Assembly: GCA_029564595.1 (NCBI GenBank)
Contig: JAKQPS010000057.1
Span: forward strand, 1-23,390
From: a bacterium
Lineage (GTDB): Bacteria > UBP15 > UBA6099
Length of the DNA: 23,390 bases
Reading direction: 5' to 3'
A model generated the notes under the pieces. That model saw only the letters and a program-made list of their open reading frames with translations. It had not been told where the DNA came from and searched no databases. Every line of letters starts with the position of its first letter. The stretch's first letter is position 1. This document shows positions 7,101 to 14,079 of the stretch, piece after piece. Both the position numbers and the translations under genes were made by a program.

Positions 7101-9070
7101 GGGCGAGAAGCCCGCTGAACGAGAACGAGGGATTGCCCGGAAGCTACGACGGCGCGCTGCAGGATATGTCGAGGTTGAACGTGGAGCGCGGGGTCTGGGA
7201 CGGCTCTGAATGGACATGGATAACGGAGGGGCAAGCGTTCATAGCGCAATCGCCCGCAGAGATTGAAGAGGGGGCGGCGACGATGGAGGCGACGGCGATA
7301 GGAGCCATCGCGACGTTCGTCACGAGGTCCGTCTATAAGGGCTATCACTCGCCGGAGCTGAAGATAAACGCGAATGTTTTGCTGACGAGCGACGACGGGC
7401 TGACGTATCGGCATGAAGATGAAAATGGCATAACGACGGATTGGGCGTCGAGGCCGGAACCGGCAGTGTTCGCGGACGGAGCGGCGCTCGCCGCGTTCTC
7501 AGTCGATCTGGCTTCGGGGACGGTCGTCTTTGACGAAGATATGTCAGGCAAAGCAATCACGGCGACGTTCAATTCGTATGTTCCGGGCACGAACGAGGCG
7601 GAAGACATAATCGTGTGCGCGCTGACATATCCGCAGGAGCTTGGCGGCTGCGGGCTGGACATGTCGTATCTGACGCGGACGTTGTCGGAAGCAAAGCTTG
7701 TGAGGGAAAGCGCGGCGGTCTGGAGGTTTCCGAAGAACAACATACTGCCCGGCGACGAGAGGAACAGGGTAAGGGTGAACGGGGCGGAGATGGAGGCGGG
7801 GACGGATTTCGAGTGGGACTACCGGGCGGGGAAGGTCGCGTTCATAGAGCCGCCGCCGGAAGGGGCGGCGGTGGAGGGAGACTGCGCGTATTGCTCGATT
7901 CAGAGGAGCGGAGTCACGCTGCGGCCTCTCTCGCTGAAGCCGAAGACGCATAACACGACGTATGACGCGATAAACGAGGTGTGCCGTCTGGTCGCGCCGA
8001 ACTATATCCTGAGAGAGGGGCGGGACGGGAAGATCGAGTGCGATTATTTCTCGCAGAAGCCCGCGGGCCGCGAGGACGCGACGATATCGGACGGGGACAT
8101 CGTCATAATGTCGCTGGAAAGCAACCCGGCGTACGAAGCGGTGGCGACGAGGGCGCTGAGTTTCGGGACGGGCAGGATCGAGGAGCTTCCGGACTACTGC
8201 CGAGGGGCGGAAGTGGAGGACGTTTGGCCGCACGGCTGGCATCCGGGGTCGGATGTTTCATCCGTGACGGACGGAGACCCGGCGACGGGAGCGACAGGGG
8301 GATACGGCAAATGGGGAGAGCCGGGAGAGGGATTGACGCTGGATGTCCAGAACGCGCTTGCGGCGTCGGAGCCTGACGGGACGCCCGCGCTGATAGTGGA
8401 CATGGGGGAGCTTCGCGAGCCGGACACGATAGTGGTGGCGAGGCCGTCGCAGGTGTCCACAGAGGGCGAGGTGGGCGGAGTGGTTCAGATAATGAGCGTA
8501 TGGGGGTCGGCGGACGGAGACGCGTTCGTAAGAATGGCGGAGCCGTTTCACGCGCCTCCCGGCGGGAACGTCCACCTGAAGGCCGGAGTGAACTTCGACC
8601 GGGGCGTCAATGTCCGGTATCTCAGGGTGAACATCCACAGCCTCGGACTTTACAAATGGGGAAGAGACAAGACTCACAGCCAGATAGGGATAAGCGAGAT
8701 ACAGTGTTACCCCGACACGACGATAATGGGAGAGGCGAGGCTGCAATCGGAGGACCCCGGCGCGCCTCTGTACGATAGATGGGGACTGCTTGAGAAGCAC
8801 GGGTTAAAGACGCATGTGGCGAGGGGCGGGGCGGAAGACGCCGCGCTTACGACGCAGGCCAAAGTCGACCTCGACGCGCGCTACACGCTGGAAGAGATCG
8901 TCCGGCTCGTCAGCCGCGTCTCCATCCGGTCGCCGTGGCTTCCCGGAGTGCCGGTGTTCTCCACAATCCGCGTGATAAATAAGGCTCTCGGCGTGGACGA
9001 AACATTCTTCGTCGAGGACCGCTTGGCGACTGAAGACGGGGACGAGTTCGGCGGGGCGACTCTCGCATAA
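4163..9070 (+). CDS. Giant tail hub / receptor-binding protein with F5/8C-like domain
   Basis: A 1635-residue protein, the largest in the window, preceded by GGAGG eight bases before the ATG. Residues about 1360-1520 look like a discoidin (F5/8 type C) carbohydrate-binding domain: SVTDGDPATG, VDMGELREPDTIVV, then VRYLRVNIHSLG and GISEIQCYPD. The C-terminus (about 1560-1635, with YTLEEIVRLVSRVSIRSPW and DETFFVEDRL) resembles the end of tail hub proteins. Residues about 50-560 are beta-rich with blade-like repeats and many aromatic residues, possibly a propeller. I infer a central hub that also binds the cell surface. By eye, about 4330-6870 is clearly less GC-rich than the remainder, which suggests that the N-terminal half was acquired separately. 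No peptidase motif was found. Confidence 0.65.
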   Translation: MDYRDVALTEEQMAELKKGWRKTAWRMKVLKPGGAKALPAAQEATEVVKVDPDVAGAQQHPYHTVSGKYKKIIHDEKRNRTFLLHDERLDSESNAIVSIINHDEEPGSGDYIDVVNAGTCEGWPALFGESDFPYDMAFNPDKNQLAIATGGAGTAGEEGTGVAPRLIIINCAKEKNELFAGQCNRLAPNDNYLECEAFYAPRDIIGTTSACCIKFVRYYRGRWWVWAHGAGLLGGGDPVFRQLGYFTQAGEYRFVMQHGWIPTPTQINHSGELFDSSVTVLNQPNISPMGHGALLQANGTIGGDVALPFYDIGSFEVQDGGAQGEILMVSNPNSTYPVMTGGYYEASAFGVEPFIFRLDIERLLAGTSESVHSYVAELESEVVSLYVETASDYYLFHQVAGFDIRTVEFEGVVGAARVQIEQAHTGGIDWVANDDDFNQHAHAYSYIEGDYGTSIWNDDGDYFPAKRPVMTNQVVTCNSGSLQIRIGANYKRPAEDIPKPEWMGGGVWPAQDPFTLRFPTYVYPYPCNGGIVDCVDAKSAAPLILDGDDKPPEKDYMPFGELAPLKFGKRVDVSGIHARINNGITYSEEAGAYAFPAWAASAADGFGEGAGLWRHTGDKLTRHESGLVRPSLSYDSASGKYMATCCAMEWNGVKYSTNVFEPTGTYCAFVNADGDILYVGSPQSSQNPEPKIVLLNGEDFDIDGEGPVNATLARLFPGTHNTPITLLYPTSNAVAIIAALIADGHAIDKTINWLFIGTGAEKDYILNDKYMISNDAKFIGGDGANGERTDAEALAYNKTGAIARLTDNHALVVSRDELVNVGVLDPFPVTKAGSPNLAIQIYDLKESGFLDFRRDAELEHIDDAISDVSAGISGAFVNFKNRSMGFFTGKGSRSLADNARGEIWIWQIENEEGESGGWSRDPRVWWDGSAPDIIMGAGATHPADAFGQPATFFAPRWSQSKGQASCRFSFGVRGAEYLPWARSPLNENEGLPGSYDGALQDMSRLNVERGVWDGSEWTWITEGQAFIAQSPAEIEEGAATMEATAIGAIATFVTRSVYKGYHSPELKINANVLLTSDDGLTYRHEDENGITTDWASRPEPAVFADGAALAAFSVDLASGTVVFDEDMSGKAITATFNSYVPGTNEAEDIIVCALTYPQELGGCGLDMSYLTRTLSEAKLVRESAAVWRFPKNNILPGDERNRVRVNGAEMEAGTDFEWDYRAGKVAFIEPPPEGAAVEGDCAYCSIQRSGVTLRPLSLKPKTHNTTYDAINEVCRLVAPNYILREGRDGKIECDYFSQKPAGREDATISDGDIVIMSLESNPAYEAVATRALSFGTGRIEELPDYCRGAEVEDVWPHGWHPGSDVSSVTDGDPATGATGGYGKWGEPGEGLTLDVQNALAASEPDGTPALIVDMGELREPDTIVVARPSQVSTEGEVGGVVQIMSVWGSADGDAFVRMAEPFHAPPGGNVHLKAGVNFDRGVNVRYLRVNIHSLGLYKWGRDKTHSQIGISEIQCYPDTTIMGEARLQSEDPGAPLYDRWGLLEKHGLKTHVARGGAEDAALTTQAKVDLDARYTLEEIVRLVSRVSIRSPWLPGVPVFSTIRVINKALGVDETFFVEDRLATEDGDEFGGATLA

Positions 9071-9193
9071 GAGAAACAACCACGCAAGAGAAACAACGCG
9101 CGAACGGGAGTTCGCGGCGGAGCGCGCCGGAGGGCGCTGTTTTGCCGCGCGGCAAATCATGTCCGATGCCGGACGCGCGAAGAGGAGGCTCTA

Positions 9194-10117
9194 ATGGCTA
9201 GGAGATTTATCACGAAGGAGACGCGGGTCGAGCAGATAGCGCGCAACAGTGGAAGGTCGGAGACGGAGACGGCGGTGCAGACCGCGCTTGCCGGACTGAG
9301 AGCGCAGATTCAGGCGGTTTACCAGATGATTTCGGAACTGCGCCTAGCGGACAACGAGCCGCGCGACGAAAGAGGAGAAATTGCCCCGGCTGCCCCGGAC
9401 ACTGCGGCGACGGCGGCGATGACCAACCGCAGCGGCGCGGGAATGAATCACGGGGACGTCGTGACGCTTCACGGCGCGGCGGGCGGCGCGTTCGACGCAG
9501 CCTCCGGAGCGGGAGATTTGGCGGCGCTCGGAGTATTGTGCTCGGACTCGCCGGACGGGATTTCGGACGCGACGCCCAACGGCGAGAAAGGAGAAGTGTG
9601 CCTGTGCGGACGCATGGATGTGACGGCGGACGCTGACGCCGCTCCGATAGCTCCCGGAGACTACCTTGTGGCTTCAGCGGAGGCCGGGAGAGCGGAACGC
9701 GCGTCGGAGGCGACTGAAGCGGGAGCGTTCGCGGTGGCGCTCGAAGGCAGGGCGTCGGGCGTCGGCCCGGTGGCGGCTTTCGTGACCGGCCCGGTTCCGT
9801 GGGCGGCGCGGGAGGCGTCGGCTCTCAAGAGCCACAGCCGCGCCCGCTTCGAGCGGGACGGTTTCCTCGTTCCCAGCTATGACGACGATGGCTCGATTAC
9901 GGGTTTTTCCGGATACGTCGCCGGGGCGACGCTGTGGGCGGACGAGGGCATGGAGCGTCTCGCCGCCCGCTGGACTCTCGGATACGACGCCGCAGGGTTG
10001 CTGTCAGGCTACACGCATTCGGTTTACGACGCGTCCGGGGCTCCCGTCGCGTCGATAGTCAGGACAATCGCGACACAGCAGCAGAGGGTGGCGGCTGTGA
10101 TTTCGGAAATATCATAA
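9194..10117 (+). CDS. Tail appendage / fibre-like structural protein
   Basis: A 307-residue protein with GAGGAGG before the ATG. Residues 1-55 look like a coiled coil (AGLRAQIQAVYQMISEL). Residues about 90-200 show the pattern GDVV.L, then ALGVL, then G.V...G.MDV with APIAPGDYLV.S...G.A, then A..G.AL.G. This pattern recurs in trimeric tail-fibre and tail-spike ends and in phage capsid-decoration-like domains. The C-terminal 90 residues hold aromatic, glycine-rich beta strands and end in a helix (ATQQQRVAAVISEIS). It is probably a surface-exposed tail protein made with the hub upstream; the exact family is unresolved. Confidence 0.6.
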   Translation: MARRFITKETRVEQIARNSGRSETETAVQTALAGLRAQIQAVYQMISELRLADNEPRDERGEIAPAAPDTAATAAMTNRSGAGMNHGDVVTLHGAAGGAFDAASGAGDLAALGVLCSDSPDGISDATPNGEKGEVCLCGRMDVTADADAAPIAPGDYLVASAEAGRAERASEATEAGAFAVALEGRASGVGPVAAFVTGPVPWAAREASALKSHSRARFERDGFLVPSYDDDGSITGFSGYVAGATLWADEGMERLAARWTLGYDAAGLLSGYTHSVYDASGAPVASIVRTIATQQQRVAAVISEIS

Positions 10118-10127
10118 GGAGGCTGTC

Positions 10128-10712
10128 ATGTTCATCATCGCACAGATACAGGAAATCAGGAACAACCTCGGAAGGCTGCTCGGAAAGGTGAAGGTAACGG
10201 ACGGGGAGAACGACATGCCCGCGATGGACGCCGAATCGAGGGCGGGATACGCGCGGGTGACGGACGGAGAGAGGACGGCGGGAGTAACAGGCGGCGACCG
10301 GGCGCTGCGCTGCTCGCGCGTTCCCTCCCGCCCGACGTGCGATCTTCCCGGCGGATGCCTGCTCATCCCTCTCGGCGAGGTCGAAGCGGGATGGACAGCC
10401 GCCGCGTCGGACGACTTTGCTCCCTCTCCGGGGTTCAATCTCTACATAACGGACATTTTTCTGAGGGTGAACGGAGACGCGACGGCGGAAATAGCGGTTC
10501 AGCACATCCCCGCCGAGGCGGCGATAATCGACTCGACCGCGGAGCAGACGCTGGCGGCGGTCTCGTTCGGGATTCCGAACAATACGTCGGCGGCGTTCGC
10601 CACTCCGATAAGGATTCTGGACGGCAGGCAGTTCAGAGTGGAGGTCAAGCTGGGCGGCGCGACGGACTTCGACATCGACGCGCTGCTGAACGGCTATGAG
10701 GAAATAGAGTGA
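10128..10712 (+). CDS. Phage structural protein of unknown function
   Basis: A 194-residue protein starting ten bases after the previous stop, with AAGGAGG overlapping that gap. The N-terminal 20 residues form a short helix (IAQIQEIRNNLGRLLGKVKV). The rest is beta-rich with alternating hydrophobic and polar stretches (FNLYITDIFLRVNGD, IRILDGRQFRVEVKLGG), as in small receptor-binding or fibre-tip domains. No cleavage signal or catalytic motif is visible. Position between the appendage gene and the lysis genes suggests the outermost tail part. I do not recognise the family. Confidence 0.55.
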   Translation: MFIIAQIQEIRNNLGRLLGKVKVTDGENDMPAMDAESRAGYARVTDGERTAGVTGGDRALRCSRVPSRPTCDLPGGCLLIPLGEVEAGWTAAASDDFAPSPGFNLYITDIFLRVNGDATAEIAVQHIPAEAAIIDSTAEQTLAAVSFGIPNNTSAAFATPIRILDGRQFRVEVKLGGATDFDIDALLNGYEEIE

Positions 10713-10745
10713 CGCGCGCGGGCGCGGCTGAAAGGGGGCGAGGAT

Positions 10746-10964
10746 ATGCCGGACATTGACGGATTGGACAGAGACATCGAATGGATTCGGGAGTCGCTGG
10801 AACGCATCGAGTACAGGCTGCACGAGATGGAGATCGGGTGCGGCGGAAGGCACAGGGAGATAGACGGGGAGCTGGCGGCGCTGAGGGTGAAGGCTGGGCT
10901 GTACGGAGCGGCGGCGGGCGCGGCGCCGGCGATAGTGGCCGTCGCGGCGATGTTCCTGAGATGA
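10746..10964 (+). CDS. XhlA-like small membrane protein, holin-associated
   Basis: A 72-residue protein with AAAGGGGGCGAGG before its ATG. Residues 3-48 form a heptad-like coiled coil (IEWIRESLERIEYRLHEME), followed by one membrane helix (about 50-71, AGLYGAAAGAAPAIVAVAAMF) that ends at the C-terminus. This coil-then-anchor layout is typical of XhlA/haemolysin-type phage proteins that act with holins. It precedes a cell-wall peptidase gene, which supports a lysis role. The assignment rests on architecture and position. Confidence 0.6.
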   Translation: MPDIDGLDRDIEWIRESLERIEYRLHEMEIGCGGRHREIDGELAALRVKAGLYGAAAGAAPAIVAVAAMFLR

Positions 10965-11010
10965 CGCGGCGGAAAGGCGCGGCGATGTCCGCGCGAGGGA
11001 GGCAAAGACC

Positions 11011-11367
11011 ATGAAAAAAATCAGCCCGAACTTCCACGAGGAGGAGTTCGCCTGCAAGTGCGGCTGTGGACTGTCCGGGATCGAACCGGAACTGCTGTAC
11101 GCGCTCGAATGCGTCAGAGAAAAGTTCAAAGCGCCGGTGACGGCGACGTCCGCGCGCCGGTGCGAAAAACACAACCGGGAGGTCGGCGGAGCGGAAGACA
11201 GCTTTCATCTGACGGGCAAAGCGGCGGATATCGTAGTGAAAGGAGTTCCGGCGGCCAATGTGGCGGACTACTGCGAGTCGCTTATCCGCGACAGGGGCGG
11301 CGTCGGCAGATATCCCGGTTTCACTCATATAGACGTTCGGGGCAAGCGCGCGCGCTGGCGCGGCTGA
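11011..11367 (+). CDS. M15-family zinc peptidase, phage endolysin
   Basis: A 118-residue protein of the peptidase M15 (D-Ala-D-Ala carboxypeptidase-like, M15_3) family, which cuts peptide cross-links of peptidoglycan. The N-terminal FHEEEFACKCGCG is the usual opening of these phage enzymes. Zinc-ligand motifs are visible: SFHLTGKAADI (H66, D73) and FTHIDVR (H106, D108). The family is normally 110-140 residues, so it appears complete. There is no signal peptide, so release depends on a holin; the XhlA-like gene and a small membrane gene flank it. GGGAGG precedes the ATG. This is the best-supported enzyme of the phage region. Confidence 0.85.
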   Translation: MKKISPNFHEEEFACKCGCGLSGIEPELLYALECVREKFKAPVTATSARRCEKHNREVGGAEDSFHLTGKAADIVVKGVPAANVADYCESLIRDRGGVGRYPGFTHIDVRGKRARWRG

Positions 11368-11389
11368 CATTCAATCCGGATTGGCCGAT

Positions 11390-11406
11390 TAAGATTACGA
11401 ATCTTA
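11390..11406. other. Short perfect hairpin between peptidase and next gene
   Basis: TAAGATT-ACG-AATCTTA forms a perfect seven-pair stem. It lies 43 bases before the next start codon and lacks a U-run, so it is more likely an mRNA processing or stability element than a terminator. Function unknown. Confidence 0.35.
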
Positions 11407-11448
11407 ACGAAGGATTCGGATTCAAACCAAACCCAAAGGAGAAAAACC

Positions 11449-11844
11449 ATGGAAAACCTGACATTGAACGATTACGCGCTCATCGCGCTCGTCGCGATTA
11501 TCGCGGCGAAGAAACTGATGTCGCTCGCCGGATGGGACAGAGGCGCGATAGTGGCCGACGAGTTGCAGTCCGCGCTGGCCGAAGCGAGGTCTTTCATCCT
11601 GAAAGCGAAAGCGGGCGACATCCCGCAGATTGACCGCGCCGCAGAGGTCGCGGCGTCCAAACTCAAAGGAGTCGACGCCGAAGACGTAAAACCCATAATC
11701 ACGGCGCTGGTCAACGGCGGACAGGACGCGCGCAACGGCGCTACATTCAAGATTGACGGACAGGGGAACATCGAAGTGAACCCGGCGGGAGTGGCGGCGA
11801 AACTCGCCCGAAAATCCGCCAAATGGCTCAAAAAAGTCTTTTGA
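11449..11844 (+). CDS. Small phage protein with N-terminal membrane segment
   Basis: A 131-residue protein preceded by AAAGGAG. Residues about 8-24 are a hydrophobic helix (YALIALVAIIAAKKLM), followed by an alanine- and charge-rich helical region, a GNIEVNP turn and a basic C-terminus (ARKSAKWLKKVF). It follows the M15 endolysin, so a holin-related or spanin-like lysis accessory role is possible, but a classical holin would have two or three membrane helices. I do not recognise the family. Confidence 0.55.
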   Translation: MENLTLNDYALIALVAIIAAKKLMSLAGWDRGAIVADELQSALAEARSFILKAKAGDIPQIDRAAEVAASKLKGVDAEDVKPIITALVNGGQDARNGATFKIDGQGNIEVNPAGVAAKLARKSAKWLKKVF

Positions 11845-11869
11845 AGATTAACCCGCGCGCATGGAAAGG

Positions 11870-11896
11870 CGGGGGCGGGCGCAACGCCCGTCCCCG
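11870..11896. terminator. Strong GC-rich hairpin between phage genes
   Basis: CGGGGGCGGGCG (11870-11881) pairs with CGCCCGTCCCCG (11885-11896) with one G-U pair and a CAA loop. No U-run follows, so it is at best a partial or rho-assisted terminator. It separates the canonical tail/lysis genes from the two orphan genes downstream. Confidence 0.4.
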
Positions 11897-11940
11897 ACCG
11901 TTCCTAAACCGCAAGGCAATAACATGAAAGAGGAAAAACG

Positions 11941-12699
11941 ATGGGAACGATCCTAAAGGCGGCAGTGAAAGCGGAAGCGGCGATGAGGGAAATCGAGATG
12001 GAACTGGAAACGATGAAATGCTGCGCGGAGATTGGGGCGGACTTTGAGGACGCGGACGGATACGCGCGGGGAGCGATGGAGGCGGACAAAAGGAGACGGG
12101 CCGACGAAGAGATGACCGAAAGCAACAACGGAGTCGCGGAGTTGCTTGACCTCTCCCCGGAGGGAAATAGTATAATTGAAGCGGGGAACATACTCGGAAA
12201 AATATGCGAAAGGGCGGCAACCGCCGCGGGCTTGCTAGTCGCGCTCGGAACAAAGGAAGTCGGAGATGGCGCGTCTGTTGAATCGGACTACGCGAAACTC
12301 TCGAAGGCCAAAGACTTTCTTAAAGATATTGCGGTAAAAGTTGTCAATAAAGCCAAGAAAACGATCAAAGAAGCGAAAGGAATAATTGTAAATAAAACGT
12401 CAGATGATATTTGTATTGCTGGAAATGAATGGGGGAGTAAAAAAACGACAAAGAAGTGGCTGTCGCCCGGTGAAAGCTCGATCAAATATTTTCAAGACGC
12501 CGACACAGTGGTGATAATGCCGGGGCAAAGGTTCTTTAAGCCTTATTCAGGCGTTGTTGTGACAGACGGAGCGATAAAAATACGTGACTGGTCAAAAACT
12601 GCAAGCGTCACGAAATATGCAGGTATTTATAGCGTGAATGCTTTTTTAGCCCAGCATTATCCAATCACGAAGTTGCCTAATCCAGATTGGAAGCCTTAG
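11941..12699 (+). CDS. Orphan protein with composite base composition
   Basis: A 252-residue protein preceded by AAAGAGG. The first ~120 residues are helical, alanine- and glutamate-rich and GC-rich in codon use. A lysine-rich helix (about 125-146, VKVVNKAKKTIKEAKG) leads into a beta-rich C-terminal domain (about 147-252, with WGSKKTTKKWLSPGES and SGVVVTDGAIKIRDW) encoded by visibly more AT-rich DNA. No signal peptide or catalytic motif was recognised. The build, with a helical carrier plus a distinct C-terminal beta domain, could fit a cargo or effector gene at the end of a phage operon. That is inference. Confidence 0.5.
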   Translation: MGTILKAAVKAEAAMREIEMELETMKCCAEIGADFEDADGYARGAMEADKRRRADEEMTESNNGVAELLDLSPEGNSIIEAGNILGKICERAATAAGLLVALGTKEVGDGASVESDYAKLSKAKDFLKDIAVKVVNKAKKTIKEAKGIIVNKTSDDICIAGNEWGSKKTTKKWLSPGESSIKYFQDADTVVIMPGQRFFKPYSGVVVTDGAIKIRDWSKTASVTKYAGIYSVNAFLAQHYPITKLPNPDWKP

Positions 12700-12808
12700 T
12701 GAAAAGAGGGATAGAAAGTTTCCGAAATACAGATAACGACTGAAATGAAGTAGCGCAGTGTTTGAAATTAAAATTGAACATGGCATTCTCGCAGAAAGGT
12801 GAACGACT

Positions 12809-13465
12809 ATGAGAAAGAAGCATTGCCAATTTATCGCTTTGACGATGCTGACAGCAATAATAATTTGGCACATCGTGTTAGGCGCATCGATAATGGCGAT
12901 AAAGAATGACGAAGGAATAGCAAAAGAAATCGGATCGGCAATACTTGGGGCGGCAGGTCCTGGATGGACGGCAAAATATGTAGTGGCAGCCGCCTTGAAA
13001 TGCGGTATTGAAGACAATAATCAGATGGCCGCGAAAAGCCGCTCGGCAAACAACAAGAAAGGCCGGCATAATAAAGTGAAAGATATGTCGGCGGAAGAGT
13101 CAGAGGGCATGAGCGACTATCTCCTGACGTGGATTTCAGCCTGCGACGCGATGGACGACATGATGCGTTTTAACAGACGTCATTCTTTGAACAGAGAACC
13201 CTATGTCACTATGATAGTATCGGCGATCACGGAAGAAAAAAGAAATGTTGAAAGCGCAAACGCGCTTCTGCAAGCTCTTCAAAGCATCATCGGCAATGAA
13301 TCAGGTTTGAAGTTGTGCGAATGGCGCGAATACAGCCGTAAAGAAGACAGCGTAATATATGATTGCGCTCCCTTAAGCGAGACAGACAGGGAAGAAACAA
13401 TAAAAAAGATAAAAGATTGGCATGAGCAGTGGATGAAGAAACGCGCCGGGGGAGTTGCCTATTAG
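12809..13465 (+). CDS. Orphan protein with N-terminal signal/anchor
   Basis: A 218-residue protein with AAAGGTG before its ATG. Residues 7-30 are strongly hydrophobic after a basic start (MRKKHCQFIALTMLTAIII), indicating a signal anchor or signal peptide. The remainder is helical and charged, with a basic patch (about 77-91) and a C-terminal KIKDWHEQWMKKR helix. Codon composition is less GC-rich than the tail genes, as in the preceding gene. It is the last gene before a terminator and is probably a late cargo gene. No family recognised. Confidence 0.5.
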   Translation: MRKKHCQFIALTMLTAIIIWHIVLGASIMAIKNDEGIAKEIGSAILGAAGPGWTAKYVVAAALKCGIEDNNQMAAKSRSANNKKGRHNKVKDMSAEESEGMSDYLLTWISACDAMDDMMRFNRRHSLNREPYVTMIVSAITEEKRNVESANALLQALQSIIGNESGLKLCEWREYSRKEDSVIYDCAPLSETDREETIKKIKDWHEQWMKKRAGGVAY

Positions 13466-13496
13466 TATGACACTGCTCAGTGAATATAGAGCGTCA

Positions 13497-13538
13497 AAGG
13501 GCGGGCCTCTAAAGGGGCGCGCCCTTGTTTTAGTTTTG
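13497..13538 (+). terminator. Rho-independent terminator ending the phage-type operon
   Basis: AAGGGCG near 13498 pairs with CGCCCTT ending at 13526, enclosing a GC-rich inner part, and T-rich sequence (TGTTTTAGTTTTG) follows. It sits 32 bases after the last phage-type stop codon. Confidence 0.65.
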
Positions 13539-13563
13539 TCTGTGTTTCGACAAGGAGGGGCGG

Positions 13564-13653
13564 ATGAATGCTAAGAAGATAAAAAAGGTTGCGGTCACGG
13601 GCTTGCTCGTGGCGGTCTGGGCGGCTGCGGCGCGATGTGGCGAGGGGAATTAA
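13564..13653 (+). CDS. Tiny signal-peptide-like ORF cut off by a repeat
   Basis: AAGGAGG at 13552-13558 precedes an ATG that opens 29 codons: a basic start (NAKKIKK), a hydrophobic stretch (VAVTGLLVAVWAAAA) and RCGEGN. It looks like the leader of a lipoprotein or exported protein. The TAA stop is formed by the first bases of the palindromic repeat at 13650, so the remainder of a gene may have been lost by repeat insertion or deletion. It could also be a free small membrane peptide. Confidence 0.35.
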   Translation: MNAKKIKKVAVTGLLVAVWAAAARCGEGN

Positions 13654-13779
13654 GGGAAAACTTTCGAAAAAGTTTTCCCTTAAACCCTTTCAAAACGCTT
13701 CAATGCGCGCGGCGAAGCGGGCGCGTTCGCGCCAGCGCTCCGCCGCGCACATGGAAAAATATATTGAGAAAGGGTTTCA
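13650..13779 (+). repeat. Intergenic repeat family 2, copy 1 (130 bp)
   Basis: It begins with a perfect 15-pair hairpin (13650-13664 with 13669-13683, loop CGAA) of TTAAGGGAAAACTTT. CCCTTTCAAAACGCTTCA, a GC-rich palindromic centre and a conserved end (AAATATATTGAGAAAGGGTTTC) follow. The reverse complement of 22884-23011 has the same hairpin and the same flanks with a different centre. Confidence 0.75.
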
Positions 13780-13818
13780 GTGAAATCCGGTTATGCGGTT
13801 AAAGGCGGTGGAACGTAG

Positions 13819-14004
13819 GGGCGACCCGGCGGGTCGCCCGGACAAGAGGGCCGCGCGGGTCAAGGGCGATTCAGCGAATCGCCCACACCAATCAAACGCG
13901 TTTCGCGTGTATGCCGCTATCAATTTGCAGATTCGCGGTGTGTCCTTGCTGTGAAGATTCTCTAACAGAGTCGCTAAAACGCGGCGGCATTCGGCGATGC
14001 CGCC
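13819..14004. repeat. Cluster of three short palindromes
   Basis: Perfect hairpins lie at 13819-13839 (GGGCGACCC-GGC-GGGTCGCCC), 13864-13884 (GGGCGATTC-AGC-GAATCGCCC) and 13983-14004 (GGCGGCAT...ATGCCGCC). The first two share the design GGGCGAYYC-NGC-GRRTCGCCC and are 45 bases apart. They resemble REP-like elements. No gene was found in this stretch (13780-14055). Confidence 0.6.
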
Positions 14005-14055
14005 CTACGCGAAGAATAATGGGATTAGTCCGGCTTGAAAGTTCCTTTGCCTAAT

Positions 14056-14079
14056 AGCGCGACTATTCTAAATCGCGCT
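14056..14079 (-). terminator. Hairpin at the end of the higBA-HEPN operon
   Basis: AGCGCGA (14056-14062) pairs with TCGCGCT (14073-14079) across the stop codon of the HEPN gene. No clear U-run follows on the - strand, so termination is uncertain. Confidence 0.3.

Noticed and set aside
9071-9193. Additional small gene in the gap after the hub gene
   Set aside because: Only short frames, two copies of AGAGAAACAAC and small GC-rich palindromes; no ribosome site except that of the next gene.
4163-10712. Diversity-generating retroelement acting on the hub or fibre genes
   Set aside because: No reverse transcriptase and no template/variable repeat pair was seen in the window.
10059-11370. Long - strand frames opposite the fibre, XhlA-like and M15 genes
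   Set aside because: The + strand carries a clear M15 peptidase with zinc motifs; the antisense products are arginine-rich shadows.
13650-14004. CRISPR array in the palindrome-rich gap
   Set aside because: The palindromes differ in sequence and spacing and there are no regularly spaced identical repeats or cas genes.
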